NCBI GenBank assembly: GCA_002392645.1
Contig: DGHL01000017.1
Coordinates: forward strand, 1-27,743
Direction: 5' to 3'
From: Prevotellaceae bacterium UBA3849
Lineage (GTDB): Bacteria; Bacteroidota; Bacteroidia; Bacteroidales; Bacteroidaceae
DNA length: 27,743 nt
Shown: positions 15,601-23,710 of the stretch, piece by piece
How the letters are laid out: each line of letters begins with the position of its first letter
Position numbering within the stretch: position 1 is the first letter of the stretch
Position numbers and translations under genes: made by a program
Notes under the pieces: generated by a model
What the model saw: the letters and a program-made list of their open reading frames with translations, nothing else
What the model was told of the DNA's origin: nothing
Databases searched by the model: none

Positions 15601-17451
15601 TTAGAGTTGCTTGCCTGCGGCGTTATATTTCTTGCCGTTCTTCTCTATAACGACAGCACCATTCTCAATATACTTCACGACACCAGCCTTTGCGTCTACC
15701 TCATATACTTTCTCTACGCCGGTAGCATCTATCAAATATACATTTATTGCAAGGCAGCACTGCTGACCTTTTACCGTAAATGTCAAAGCTTTGCTGACGG
15801 GTGAGACTAAGTCTATGGAGTATGACTTTACTGTATAGCTACCATCCGCTTCCTTGGCAGGGAACACATACTTGTCAGTAGCATACTCTGCGCCTCCTAA
15901 TTCCGCAAGGTATGCATCGGATGTAGAATAGTTGTTGTAGCCTGTAAATGCTATCTTAGTAATAGCCTTACCTTCTGGGATTGTGATGGTATAAACCTTG
16001 CCGTTAGAATACTTCACCGTATTCTCCTTACCCGTACCATAAGCCTTTTCTGCTGTATTTGTAATTGTAAAGCCATCATTAAAGTTATATACGGCAGTAG
16101 TGTTCACGCCTGTATTGGTCGTTGCATCAAGCACGTACATTGTTGCATCTCCTGCAGCATTTGCCATGTCTATCTTCTGCTTCCATACTGGATACTCAGA
16201 ATTGATTACCTTGTAGCACCATGAACCAAGGAACTGGTACTTTGTACGACGCAGGGCATTGAGGGACGTAGGCACCTTGCAACCTTTCCAGTCCACAATA
16301 GAGTCTGCGTCCTCATAGCTATAGAGGAAACGATAATACATGTGTGGATAGGTATCGTCATAGATGGCATAAATAGGCTGCCCGGCCTTCTGACTGTTGT
16401 ATGAGTTATGGGCTATTTCGTATTCTGTATATGTGTATGTTGTACCGTTTTGTTCGTATGAACGAGACTTGCTGCGATTGTAGAGTTTATTGAACAACTT
16501 GTTGTAGATTTTTGCTCCACTCTCGCCTCCAATCTGTATGAAGCGGCCCCATACTGCGCTGTTTGTTGCACTGACTATGCGGCGGTCTGCTTCATTGTTG
16601 TTGTTTGTGAAGTCTTCAACCTTTGCATTGTCCATGTATTTGTGGTTGTTGAGCCATTCAACAGCTGTGGTGATGGCGTTCTGCAATTCTGCAGAAGGAT
16701 TCTCTACAGTCATGAGAAATGACAGTAGGTTAGCTGATTCGTAACCGCTTATTGAAGGCAACTCGTGTGGACGGCCCTCGGTTGGAAGATAGTCGATAGT
16801 ATCGTGCTGTGCGCACCATGCAGCAGGTGTACCGTTGTCGTCAACCTGACATCTGATGATGCACTGTATTCCGCGGTCGAAGGCATCTTTACACTTATTA
16901 CGTGTAGCCTCGTCAACAATGTCAAGGAAGTCGCCAGAGTTACTATAGACATCACGAAGCATCTTCAGAGCATTTACGGTGAGGTCATCATTGAAAGTAA
17001 TGTAGTCCTGATATGAGCCACCACCGCTGCGTGGCCAATACTGGCCCCAACCACCTACTTGCATCTGTGCGCTGAGAATCATATTCAGTGCCTTCACGAA
17101 CGATTCACGGTATTTCTCAACCTTACAACCTTGATATACCTTTGCAAGGAAACGCATCTCCTGAGTCGTGGCAACGTTGTCAAGACAAGAATGCCCTGAC
17201 TTTGCGCCGACCAAGGCATTGTACTCTGCATCAGTCAGGTTATGCAGTTGGTCGTTCTTCATCCAACCACCATTATTCTTCTGCACGTCAAGCACTATGT
17301 CTGCCACTGTCTGCGACTCTTCTTTACCATACCATTCTGCTCCCATGGCGCCTGTGCATACGTTGGCCCACGTCAGCGACGAAAGCGTCGCCGCATTTAC
17401 TCCTAAACATAAGGACAGAAGCATCGTCAATGCAAATGTAATCTTTTTCAT
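15601..17451 (-). CDS. secreted pectate lyase, family PL10
   Basis: A 616-residue secreted protein with a signal peptide ending near GVNA (residue 20). Residues 25-380 match family PL10 pectate lyases, (alpha/alpha)-toroid enzymes that cleave polygalacturonate by beta-elimination: NNGGWMKN at about 59-66, GGWGQYWPRSGGGSYQDY at 133-150, ITFNDDLTVNALKML at 151-165, and GRPHELPSISGYESA at 226-240 with the likely catalytic Arg227. A beta-rich C-terminal module from about 430 follows. The protein ends in a short IENGAVVIEKNGKKYNAAG motif of the kind seen at the C-termini of secreted Prevotella proteins. It lies between the glycosidase remnant and fabG. With the PL11 lyase and the uronate transporter it indicates pectin use. 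Confidence 0.88.
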   Translation of the reverse strand: MKKITFALTMLLSLCLGVNAATLSSLTWANVCTGAMGAEWYGKEESQTVADIVLDVQKNNGGWMKNDQLHNLTDAEYNALVGAKSGHSCLDNVATTQEMRFLAKVYQGCKVEKYRESFVKALNMILSAQMQVGGWGQYWPRSGGGSYQDYITFNDDLTVNALKMLRDVYSNSGDFLDIVDEATRNKCKDAFDRGIQCIIRCQVDDNGTPAAWCAQHDTIDYLPTEGRPHELPSISGYESANLLSFLMTVENPSAELQNAITTAVEWLNNHKYMDNAKVEDFTNNNNEADRRIVSATNSAVWGRFIQIGGESGAKIYNKLFNKLYNRSKSRSYEQNGTTYTYTEYEIAHNSYNSQKAGQPIYAIYDDTYPHMYYRFLYSYEDADSIVDWKGCKVPTSLNALRRTKYQFLGSWCYKVINSEYPVWKQKIDMANAAGDATMYVLDATTNTGVNTTAVYNFNDGFTITNTAEKAYGTGKENTVKYSNGKVYTITIPEGKAITKIAFTGYNNYSTSDAYLAELGGAEYATDKYVFPAKEADGSYTVKSYSIDLVSPVSKALTFTVKGQQCCLAINVYLIDATGVEKVYEVDAKAGVVKYIENGAVVIEKNGKKYNAAGKQL

Positions 17452-17463
17452 AACAATGTGTTT

Positions 17464-17923
17464 TTATTCAGTTAAATCTTTATTTATATTTGTTACAGTT
17501 TTCCCTATAATGTTATCTTGGCTTACTCCTACATAGCCCTTGCTATCATCAACAGCTATCAGCACATTCTCTGCAGGGATGTCAAACATCTCCTTGCCAT
17601 CGGCATACTCGCCCTTGTAGGCCAGACTGCCATCTCTTGTATCCATCAGCCACACCCGCTTGCACCTGCCACTGATTTTCGCAAGGTCTATACCTACCCT
17701 TTTGCCTGTATAGCTATAGACGAGGAGGTAATCCTTACCACGAGTACAAGCAGCGCGCTCATATTTCTCACCGTTTCCTTTTTTATATATGACGCTCTGA
17801 TCAGGCAAACGTTCAAAGAAAGGCAAAGAAAGCATCAATGCCTTCAGGTAGGTCCCATTCACCGGTCTTGCCAAAGCATACAACGGATATGCACAGCATT
17901 ATCGCCATGCATATCCTCCGCAT
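17464..17923 (-). pseudogene. internally deleted DUF4038/GH140-like glycosidase remnant
   Basis: The frame ending at 17464 encodes about 120 residues matching the C-terminus of DUF4038 (GH140-type) glycosidases plus the 'putative collagen-binding' beta domain: LKALMLSLPFFERLPDQSV, then YLLVYSYTGKRVGIDLAKIS and a DTRDGS turn. That frame has no ATG, only a TTG at 17883 shortly after a stop. A different frame starting at ATG 17923 encodes a good signal peptide (MRRICMAIMLCISVVCFGK), then runs out of frame and stops at 17813. Signal peptide and C-terminus are thus joined with the catalytic barrel missing and the frame broken. A deletion of some 400 codons is the simplest explanation. GH140 enzymes include the apiosidase of rhamnogalacturonan II breakdown, which fits the pectin neighbours. 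Confidence 0.75.
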
Positions 17924-17958
17924 CTTACTATTTAGAATGTTTCCTTGCGTCATAGCGC

Positions 17959-20472
17959 CTACTTGTCAGCCTTCCTCGACTTGCGCACCTGCAACGCCAC
18001 TGCCAGCACCACCATCACGAGTAGCAGTACGAATGAGGCGTAAGCCACGGTTTCTGTCGTAGCAAGGCTCTTCGGACGGAACTCAAGCATCACCTCATGC
18101 TTGCCGCCCTTCACGTTTATCGCACGAAGCACATAGTTCACCCTGCCCACCTCTACAGGCTCACCGTCAACGGTACATGTCCAGCCTGGGTAGTATATCT
18201 CAGAGAACACCACTACGCCGCCGTTCTTCGAGTTCACCACATAGTGCAGCTCATTAGGCTCATACTTTGTTATCTTAACGCTTGACGTACTGTCTTGCGC
18301 TACACTCTTACCTAAGGCCCCCTCAAACTTCTTGTCTGCCACTGCCGTAGTGTGCAGGTTTATCTTGTTCAGTGCCTCTAATTCCTTGTTGGCATTATCC
18401 ACATACTGCACCTCACTGACAAACCACGCATTACCCATTGCATAAGGGTTGAGCAACGGCATGGTCTTACCCTCTTGCAGAGGCAGTATCAGGTACTTGG
18501 CGTTGAGCATGTTTATCACTGGCATGATGCTGTCGCCTGGCACTTGCGACATATCTCCCTGCGCCTGTGCTATGGCTGTAAAGCCTGCCTGCATCTCCGG
18601 AGCTATGTGAGCCTCAATCAGTTCCTGATAGCGGCGTAGCTTTGCTGCATGATATCCGCCTATTGACTTATGGAAGAAGCTTGTCTCGTTCTCATTGAAT
18701 GTGTTAGAGGCAAGGTTCAGCACTCGATAGTCAAGCGACTTGTCCTTCAGGATTTCCGTATCGGTCTCTGTAGGCTCTACCGGTGCGGTGCGCAGCGTGT
18801 TGCTCACGAACATATCATCGTTAAGATAACGCTTGTTCACCTGCCACATATCAATGAGGCACACCACTGCTATGATGCTCACCGCCGTTACGGCGTTGAT
18901 TCTCTTTATGCGGTAGATATTCACTACCACGGTACAGAGTAATATGATAAAGAATGAACGCCAGCAGTCAGAGGTGAATGTTGCTATGCGTATCTCACGC
19001 AGGTTGGCAAGTAACGGAGTGAGCTGGTCTTGCGGTATGCCGCTCAACATGCGCATCTCTGCCTGTGACACGAAGGTATCGAAGAACAATGTAGGTGCGA
19101 TGGCGAATGCTGCCGCCACACCACCTGTCAGCACGAAGCTTACCAACAGCCAGTTTACCTTTTTGCCTTTTATCGTAGTCCTCACGCAGTCAGGCTCGTC
19201 TATCACCTTCTTCAGCGCGAGCATGCCGAGCAGAGGTATCGTAAACTCAGCTATAACGAGTATCGACGCCACAGTTCGGAATTTCGCATACATCGGACAA
19301 TAGTCTATGAAGAGGTCGGTAAACCACATCATGTTATGTCCCCATGACAACATGACGCTCAGTATGGTAGCACCGAGCAATGCCCACTTCACTGGCCCCT
19401 TGACGATAAACAGTCCGAGGATGAAGAGCATCAACACGAACGCACCCACATAAACCGGTCCTGACGTACCTGGCTGCTCTCCCCAGTACTGCCCCATCTG
19501 CTGATACACCTGCATATACATAGGATCAGCCTTCTCCCGGGCTGCCGCACACTGGCTTACTGGTGTCATTGAAGAACCACCCTTGGTGTTTGGCACCAGC
19601 AGTGTCCATGTCTCGTCTATTCCGTAGCTCCACTGAGTTATATAATCGCGCTCCAGACCGCTTGACGTCTGATTCGCGGTATCCTTCTTCACCAGTTCGC
19701 TCTTACCACGCATCGACTCTTTCTGATACTCCCATGTATGATAGAGGTTCGAGATATTCACCAACACGCCAAGCACACCTGCAACAATGCACACGGCACT
19801 TGCCTTTACAAAGTGCATCATCTGCTTCTTGCGCAGTGCGTCTATGAAGTATCCGAGCACAAGGAAGAAGATTATGAAGAGATAGTAATAGGTCATCTGC
19901 ACATGGTTTGCGTTGACCTCAAACGCAGTGAAGATGCCTGTCACGGCAAGTCCGGCAAGATACTTGCCACGATAAGCCAGGAATATGCCGGCTATCATAG
20001 GAGGCAGATATGCCAATGCTATCACCTTCCAGATATGTCCTGCCGCTATGATTATAAAGAAATAGCTGCTGAATGCCCATACAATAGATCCCAATGCCGC
20101 AAGGTACCAACGGAAGTCGAAGGCGCGCAGCAGTATGTAGAATCCGAGAAGATATACGAATACATACCATACGTTTTCAGGGAGCCACAGATGATATGCA
20201 TCCATGAAATACTTCAGGCTGTGCGCCGACTCATACGACGGTGCACTCTGATATGTAGGCATACCGCCGAACACTGAGTTGGTCCAACGTGTAATCTCAC
20301 CTGTACGAGCCCTGTACTCGTTAGCCTCCTCGCCCATTCCCCTTCCTGCAGAGGAATCATGGCGATAAAGTATGCGTCCCTCTATGTCAGCGGGATAGAA
20401 ATAAGCAAATGATACCGCCGCAAAGAGCAGAATCATAAGGACATCTGGAATAAATTTCTTTAATGTGTTCAC
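17959..20472 (-). CDS. YfhO-family polytopic membrane protein
   Basis: About 837 residues from a GTG start at 20472 (VNTLKKFIPDVLMILLF). The frame is open to an ATG at 20559, but that ATG lies inside the predicted promoter, so the longer form is unlikely; an ATG at 20508 is a second option. The protein has 12 or more hydrophobic segments in the first two thirds, a large extracytoplasmic beta-rich region (about 560-800) and a last membrane helix before a basic tail (RKSRKADK). This layout and the motif FYPADIEG near the first periplasmic loop match the YfhO family. The family resembles GT-C glycosyltransferases and is implicated in glycosylating cell-surface polymers in Gram-positives. The substrate here is unknown. 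Confidence 0.85.
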   Translation of the reverse strand: MNTLKKFIPDVLMILLFAAVSFAYFYPADIEGRILYRHDSSAGRGMGEEANEYRARTGEITRWTNSVFGGMPTYQSAPSYESAHSLKYFMDAYHLWLPENVWYVFVYLLGFYILLRAFDFRWYLAALGSIVWAFSSYFFIIIAAGHIWKVIALAYLPPMIAGIFLAYRGKYLAGLAVTGIFTAFEVNANHVQMTYYYLFIIFFLVLGYFIDALRKKQMMHFVKASAVCIVAGVLGVLVNISNLYHTWEYQKESMRGKSELVKKDTANQTSSGLERDYITQWSYGIDETWTLLVPNTKGGSSMTPVSQCAAAREKADPMYMQVYQQMGQYWGEQPGTSGPVYVGAFVLMLFILGLFIVKGPVKWALLGATILSVMLSWGHNMMWFTDLFIDYCPMYAKFRTVASILVIAEFTIPLLGMLALKKVIDEPDCVRTTIKGKKVNWLLVSFVLTGGVAAAFAIAPTLFFDTFVSQAEMRMLSGIPQDQLTPLLANLREIRIATFTSDCWRSFFIILLCTVVVNIYRIKRINAVTAVSIIAVVCLIDMWQVNKRYLNDDMFVSNTLRTAPVEPTETDTEILKDKSLDYRVLNLASNTFNENETSFFHKSIGGYHAAKLRRYQELIEAHIAPEMQAGFTAIAQAQGDMSQVPGDSIMPVINMLNAKYLILPLQEGKTMPLLNPYAMGNAWFVSEVQYVDNANKELEALNKINLHTTAVADKKFEGALGKSVAQDSTSSVKITKYEPNELHYVVNSKNGGVVVFSEIYYPGWTCTVDGEPVEVGRVNYVLRAINVKGGKHEVMLEFRPKSLATTETVAYASFVLLLVMVVLAVALQVRKSRKADK

Positions 20473-20531
20473 GACTATATAATATATAATAATGTGTAAT
20501 TTCAGCATATTACGCGCATCCAAACCGTGTG

Positions 20532-20562
20532 CAAAGGTAATAAAAAAACAGCAATCCACAAT
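20532..20562 (-). promoter_or_regulatory. promoter of the YfhO-family gene
   Basis: On the minus strand ATTG (20562-20559), a 19-nt spacer and TACCTTTG (20539-20532) fit the Bacteroidota consensus. The start point would be near 20525, giving a leader of about 53 nt to the GTG at 20472. This placement is the main reason for rejecting the ATG at 20559. Confidence 0.75.
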
Positions 20563-20630
20563 AGCGTTAACACGTATAATTGACTTTTATCAAGAAAATA
20601 TTAGCAAAATACTTTATATTCAAGAAAAGT

Positions 20631-20661
20631 TTTGCCAATTCAAAGCTTTGCTGTAATTTTG
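20631..20661 (+). promoter_or_regulatory. consensus promoter of the OmpA-family porin gene
   Basis: TTTG at 20631-20634, a spacer of exactly 19 nt and TAATTTTG at 20654-20661 form a full-consensus Bacteroidota promoter. Transcription would begin near 20668 and give an unusually long, AT-rich leader of roughly 128 nt before the ATG at 20796. It diverges from the yfhO promoter about 70 bp away. Confidence 0.85.
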
Positions 20662-20795
20662 CATTCGAAAATAGGCCAATAGTGCGTACATGCGTGAAAG
20701 CCCATATTCAAGACAAATTGGCACAACTAAGCTGAATAAAAATTAGCAAAGATAAGACAATTCACAAAACAACATTTTTATTATTTAATTAAACA

Positions 20796-21962
20796 ATGAA
20801 AAAGATTGCAATGTTTATCGCAGCTGCTGCTATGGTAGCAACTGCAAACGCAGAGCCACGCACCGTTATTACGGCTTCTAAGGCTCAGGACAACATCTAC
20901 GTTGGTGTTAACGCTGGCGCTATGACAGCTGTTAAGGACAACCTCCTCCCTGGCAAGAAGGCTTTCTCTTCTTTCGTTCCAGAGTTCGGTATCCGCGTAG
21001 GTAAGAACTTCACAACTGTTCTCGGTGTTGCTGTTGAAGGTACTGCTACATTCAGCACAAACCGTTCTTACAACTCTAAGACATTCATCCAGACTGTTGA
21101 CGCTTACGGTTTGGCAACTGCTAACCTTATGAACCTCTTCGCAGGTTACAAAGGTCAGCCACGTGCATTTGAAATCATCGCTATCGGTGGTCTCGGTCAT
21201 CAGTGGGCATTCGGTCGCGGTGGCAACAGCTCTTCTATCGTTAGCAAGGTAGGTGCTGACTTCGCTTACAACTTCGGTTCTGACAAGCAGTGGCAGGTTT
21301 ACCTCGAGCCAACAATGAACTGGTACCTGACTTCACACAATGAACAGGACATCCAGCAGTACAACATTAACAAGTCTCTCGTTGGTCTGAAGGCTGGTGT
21401 TAACTACAAGTTCAAGACTTCTAACGGTACTCACAACTTCGCTGTTGAGCAGCTCCGTGACCAGGCTGAGATCGACGCTCTGAACGCTAAGATCAACGCA
21501 GCTCGCGCTGAGGCTGACGCTGCTAAGGCTGCTGCAGCTTCTAAGGACGCTCAGATCGCTCAGCTGAAGAAGGCTCTTGCTGACTGCGAGGCTAAGCCAG
21601 CTGTAGTTAAGAAGGAGACTAAGACTGAGGCTTACATGCCACCAGTAGTATATCAGGTTGGTAAGTCTGTTATTGACAAGAACCAGCAGCAGACTGTTGA
21701 CCTCATCGCTAAGTACATGAAGAAGAACAAGGACGCTAAGCTCGAGATTTCTGGCTACGCTTCTCCAGAAGGTGACGCAGCTAAGAACCAGGCTCTCTCT
21801 GAGGCTCGTGCTAACGCTGTTAAGACTATGCTCGTTAACAAGTACAAGATCTCTGCTGACCGCATCACTACCGTTGGTAAGGGTGTAATGGTTGGCGAGG
21901 GCGCTGACGACATCGAGCCAGAGTTCAAGCGTATCGCTCTCTTCAAGGACCTCAGCAAGTAA
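20796..21962 (+). CDS. OmpA-family outer membrane porin
   Basis: A 388-residue outer-membrane protein: signal peptide to about residue 19 (ATANA), an eight-stranded-barrel-like region to about 215, an Ala/Lys-rich coiled-coil linker at about 227-268, and a C-terminal OmpA peptidoglycan-binding domain at about 285-388. That domain contains ISGYASPEGD and NQALSEARANAVKTML, which supply the conserved Asp and Arg that hold diaminopimelate. It tethers the outer membrane to the cell wall and may act as a slow porin. Codon use is sharply biased to GCT, GTT, TCT, AAC and CGT, unlike its neighbours, and the promoter is full consensus, so it is probably among the most abundant proteins of the cell. Confidence 0.93.
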   Translation: MKKIAMFIAAAAMVATANAEPRTVITASKAQDNIYVGVNAGAMTAVKDNLLPGKKAFSSFVPEFGIRVGKNFTTVLGVAVEGTATFSTNRSYNSKTFIQTVDAYGLATANLMNLFAGYKGQPRAFEIIAIGGLGHQWAFGRGGNSSSIVSKVGADFAYNFGSDKQWQVYLEPTMNWYLTSHNEQDIQQYNINKSLVGLKAGVNYKFKTSNGTHNFAVEQLRDQAEIDALNAKINAARAEADAAKAAAASKDAQIAQLKKALADCEAKPAVVKKETKTEAYMPPVVYQVGKSVIDKNQQQTVDLIAKYMKKNKDAKLEISGYASPEGDAAKNQALSEARANAVKTMLVNKYKISADRITTVGKGVMVGEGADDIEPEFKRIALFKDLSK

Positions 21963-22007
21963 TCCTTGACAATTTTAAGAAGTAATTTCTTAAGAGAATC
22001 ATAACGG

Positions 22008-22039
22008 CCTCCCGGAGATTTTCTCCGGGAGGTTTTTTT
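22008..22039 (+). terminator. intrinsic terminator of the OmpA-family gene
   Basis: cctcccggaga and tctccgggagg form a perfect 11-bp stem with a three-T loop, followed by seven T residues. A smaller hairpin (ttaagaa-gtaat-ttcttaa, 21975-21993) sits between it and the stop codon and may protect the 3' end of the mRNA. Confidence 0.95.
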
Positions 22040-22257
22040 ATATCTGACACAAAGGGCTGCCAATAAAACGACAATAAAGCTATTGGTTTATTTTTTCATG
22101 CTACCCACTCTATAGAAGATCCATGTAAACGATAGTTCTGTTACGATGAAAATCTAATGGAGTACAACTGGCAAAAGGGATACTTGTCTTCTGAAAGACA
22201 CCATAACCAGTACCTTCTATACACATATACACATAGCTAACGACAACCATTACTGAA

Positions 22258-23178
22258 ATGAGTAAGATTATAGGATTAGGCGAAACCGTTTTCGACATAA
22301 TATTCCGCAATGACCAACCTCTGAAGGCCGTACCCGGAGGCTCTGCCTTCAACGCTATGATATCCATAGGGCGCACAGGCGTGCCATGCCTCATGCTTAC
22401 CGAAGTCGGCGACGATCACGTTGGCGACCTCGTAACCGCATTCCTGAAGGAAAACAACGTGTGCACCGACTACGTATATCGTCATGAAGGCACACAGTCG
22501 CACATATCCCTTGCATTCCTAAACAGTCGCAACGATGCGGAATACCAGTTCTACAAGATGCACAATGCGCTGAACATGCCAGAATATTTCCCCGATGTGG
22601 AGCAAGGCGACATCGTATTGTTCGGCTCATACTTTGCCATCAATCCTAAGGTGCGCAGCGTGGTAAGGCATTTCCTGCAGAGGGCGCACGACAAAGGAGC
22701 TATAATATACTACGACATAAACTTCAGGAAATCGCACAAGAAGGATATCCCGGCGGTACTGCCAAGCATAATCGAGAACATGAGCCTCTCTACCATCGTA
22801 CGTGGTTCAAGCGAGGATTTCTCCATACTGTTTGAATGCGACGACGCTGCACAGACATACGAGAAATATATCAAGCCATCATGCGACGTATTCATATATA
22901 CGGATGCCGACAAGCCCGTAAGGCTGTTTACACCTGCCTATAGCGGAGAATTCCCTGCTCAGAAGATAGAAACCGTTAGCACCATAGGTGCCGGTGACAA
23001 TTTCAATGCAGGTATATGCCACGCCATATACGGCAACGGTATCAAGAGCCCGGAGGAACTGCGCTCATTGTCACTCGACTACTTCGCCAATCTCATCAAG
23101 CGTGGTCAACAGTTCTCGTCACATGTATGCCAGACGCTCGACAACTATATCTCACATGAGTTTGCGAAAAACATCTGA
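22258..23178 (+). CDS. PfkB-family sugar kinase, fructokinase-like
   Basis: A 306-residue ribokinase-fold enzyme that phosphorylates a sugar with ATP. The substrate-side loop VPGGSAFNAMISIGRTG is at 25-41. The ATP/anion-hole motif TIGAGDNFNAG is at 242-252, with catalytic base Asp247. The length is typical. Overall pattern is nearest to Bacteroidota fructokinases, but the substrate cannot be read from the sequence with certainty. The 218 bp between the OmpA terminator and this gene contain no convincing TAnnTTTG promoter. The next hairpin with a T-tract lies almost 400 bp downstream of the stop, so the transcript may run through the repeat region at 23297-23418. Confidence 0.85.
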   Translation: MSKIIGLGETVFDIIFRNDQPLKAVPGGSAFNAMISIGRTGVPCLMLTEVGDDHVGDLVTAFLKENNVCTDYVYRHEGTQSHISLAFLNSRNDAEYQFYKMHNALNMPEYFPDVEQGDIVLFGSYFAINPKVRSVVRHFLQRAHDKGAIIYYDINFRKSHKKDIPAVLPSIIENMSLSTIVRGSSEDFSILFECDDAAQTYEKYIKPSCDVFIYTDADKPVRLFTPAYSGEFPAQKIETVSTIGAGDNFNAGICHAIYGNGIKSPEELRSLSLDYFANLIKRGQQFSSHVCQTLDNYISHEFAKNI

Positions 23179-23296
23179 CGCAAAGACATAGGACATTTTT
23201 GATTTCTGAGGTTCTTAAAAATCCTCACGAAAATATTCAATCCAGAGAGACAGAAATGGCTTTATGCAGCCAAAAAGCACGCTGACGAATAGTTTT

Positions 23297-23418
23297 TTGG
23301 GCTTTTTCTTCGCAATATGATAGCTTTTAGGTCGTAATTAGGCTGCTTTTACAATCTAAAACGATAGCTTTTACAAGGTAATATGATAGCTTTTACCTTG
23401 TAAAAGCTATCATATTAC
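23297..23418. repeat. 22-bp periodic GATAGCTTTTA repeats ending in competing hairpins
   Basis: GATAGCTTTTA occurs at 23319, 23363 and 23385, with a degenerate copy at 23341 and a faint one at 23297, so units start exactly every 22 bp. The last unit is followed by an inverted copy. Two perfect stems are possible and exclude each other: an 18-bp stem (23378-23395 with 23401-23418, loop ccttg) and a 16-bp stem (23363-23378 with 23396-23411, 17-nt loop). No coding frame of note crosses the region. In the rest of the 23179-23573 stretch I see only the 11-bp direct repeat ataggacattt at 23188 and 23545, and no gene. Confidence 0.8.
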
Positions 23419-23573
23419 GAAGGGAGAAAAAAGCGATTACTGATTATCAGCAAGTTACAAGTCGCTCATAAATGCGCTGTACGCCACCGGTTGCAAGAAA
23501 TTCTGAAATACCGCGCAGTATATTGACTTAACATGAGGTACTGAATAGGACATTTCATACATTCATACATTCA

Positions 23574-23604
23574 GGCAGGAATAATTTTTCCTGCCTTTTA
23601 TTTT
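23574..23604 (+). terminator. intrinsic terminator abutting the TonB-receptor promoter
   Basis: ggcaggaa and ttcctgcc form a perfect 8-bp stem around taattt, followed by ttttatttt. It ends where the -33 element of the next promoter begins, and would insulate the receptor gene from transcripts coming from the kinase and repeat region. Confidence 0.85.
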
Positions 23605-23632
23605 GTCACATCGTTTTTTTTCTATACCTTTG
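23602..23632 (+). promoter_or_regulatory. consensus promoter of the TonB-dependent receptor gene
   Basis: TTTG at 23602-23605, a 19-nt spacer and TACCTTTG at 23625-23632 match the Bacteroidota consensus. The predicted start near 23639 lies downstream of the ATG at 23603, so that ATG cannot be used. The new mRNA would begin within or next to a 7-bp stem (agccatt, 23636-23642, with aatggct, 23654-23660). Confidence 0.85.
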
Positions 23633-23710
23633 CACAGCCATTTGCTAAACGGCAATGGCTGTCTGATTGCCTATCATAACAATCAAAACAAAAAACACTA
23701 TTTACAAACA

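Noticed and set aside
17959..20559. YfhO start at ATG 20559
   Set aside because: This ATG overlaps the -33 element; the extra 29 residues do not resemble the family, whose N-terminus matches from the GTG at 20472.
22157..22240. 27-residue open frame before the kinase gene
   Set aside because: It is short and has no promoter, start-region context or recognisable features, so it is probably chance.
23297..23418. CRISPR-like array of short repeats
   Set aside because: The units abut every 22 bp with no spacers, the copies are degenerate, and no cas gene is present.
23179..23710. Cobalamin or other riboswitch for the BtuB-like receptor
   Set aside because: The consensus promoter starts transcription near 23639, so the leader is only about 70 nt and has no riboswitch-like conserved elements.
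23603..23710. Upstream ATG at 23603 as start of the TonB receptor
   Set aside because: It lies within the -33 element and upstream of the predicted transcription start; the ATG at 23711 gives a proper leader.
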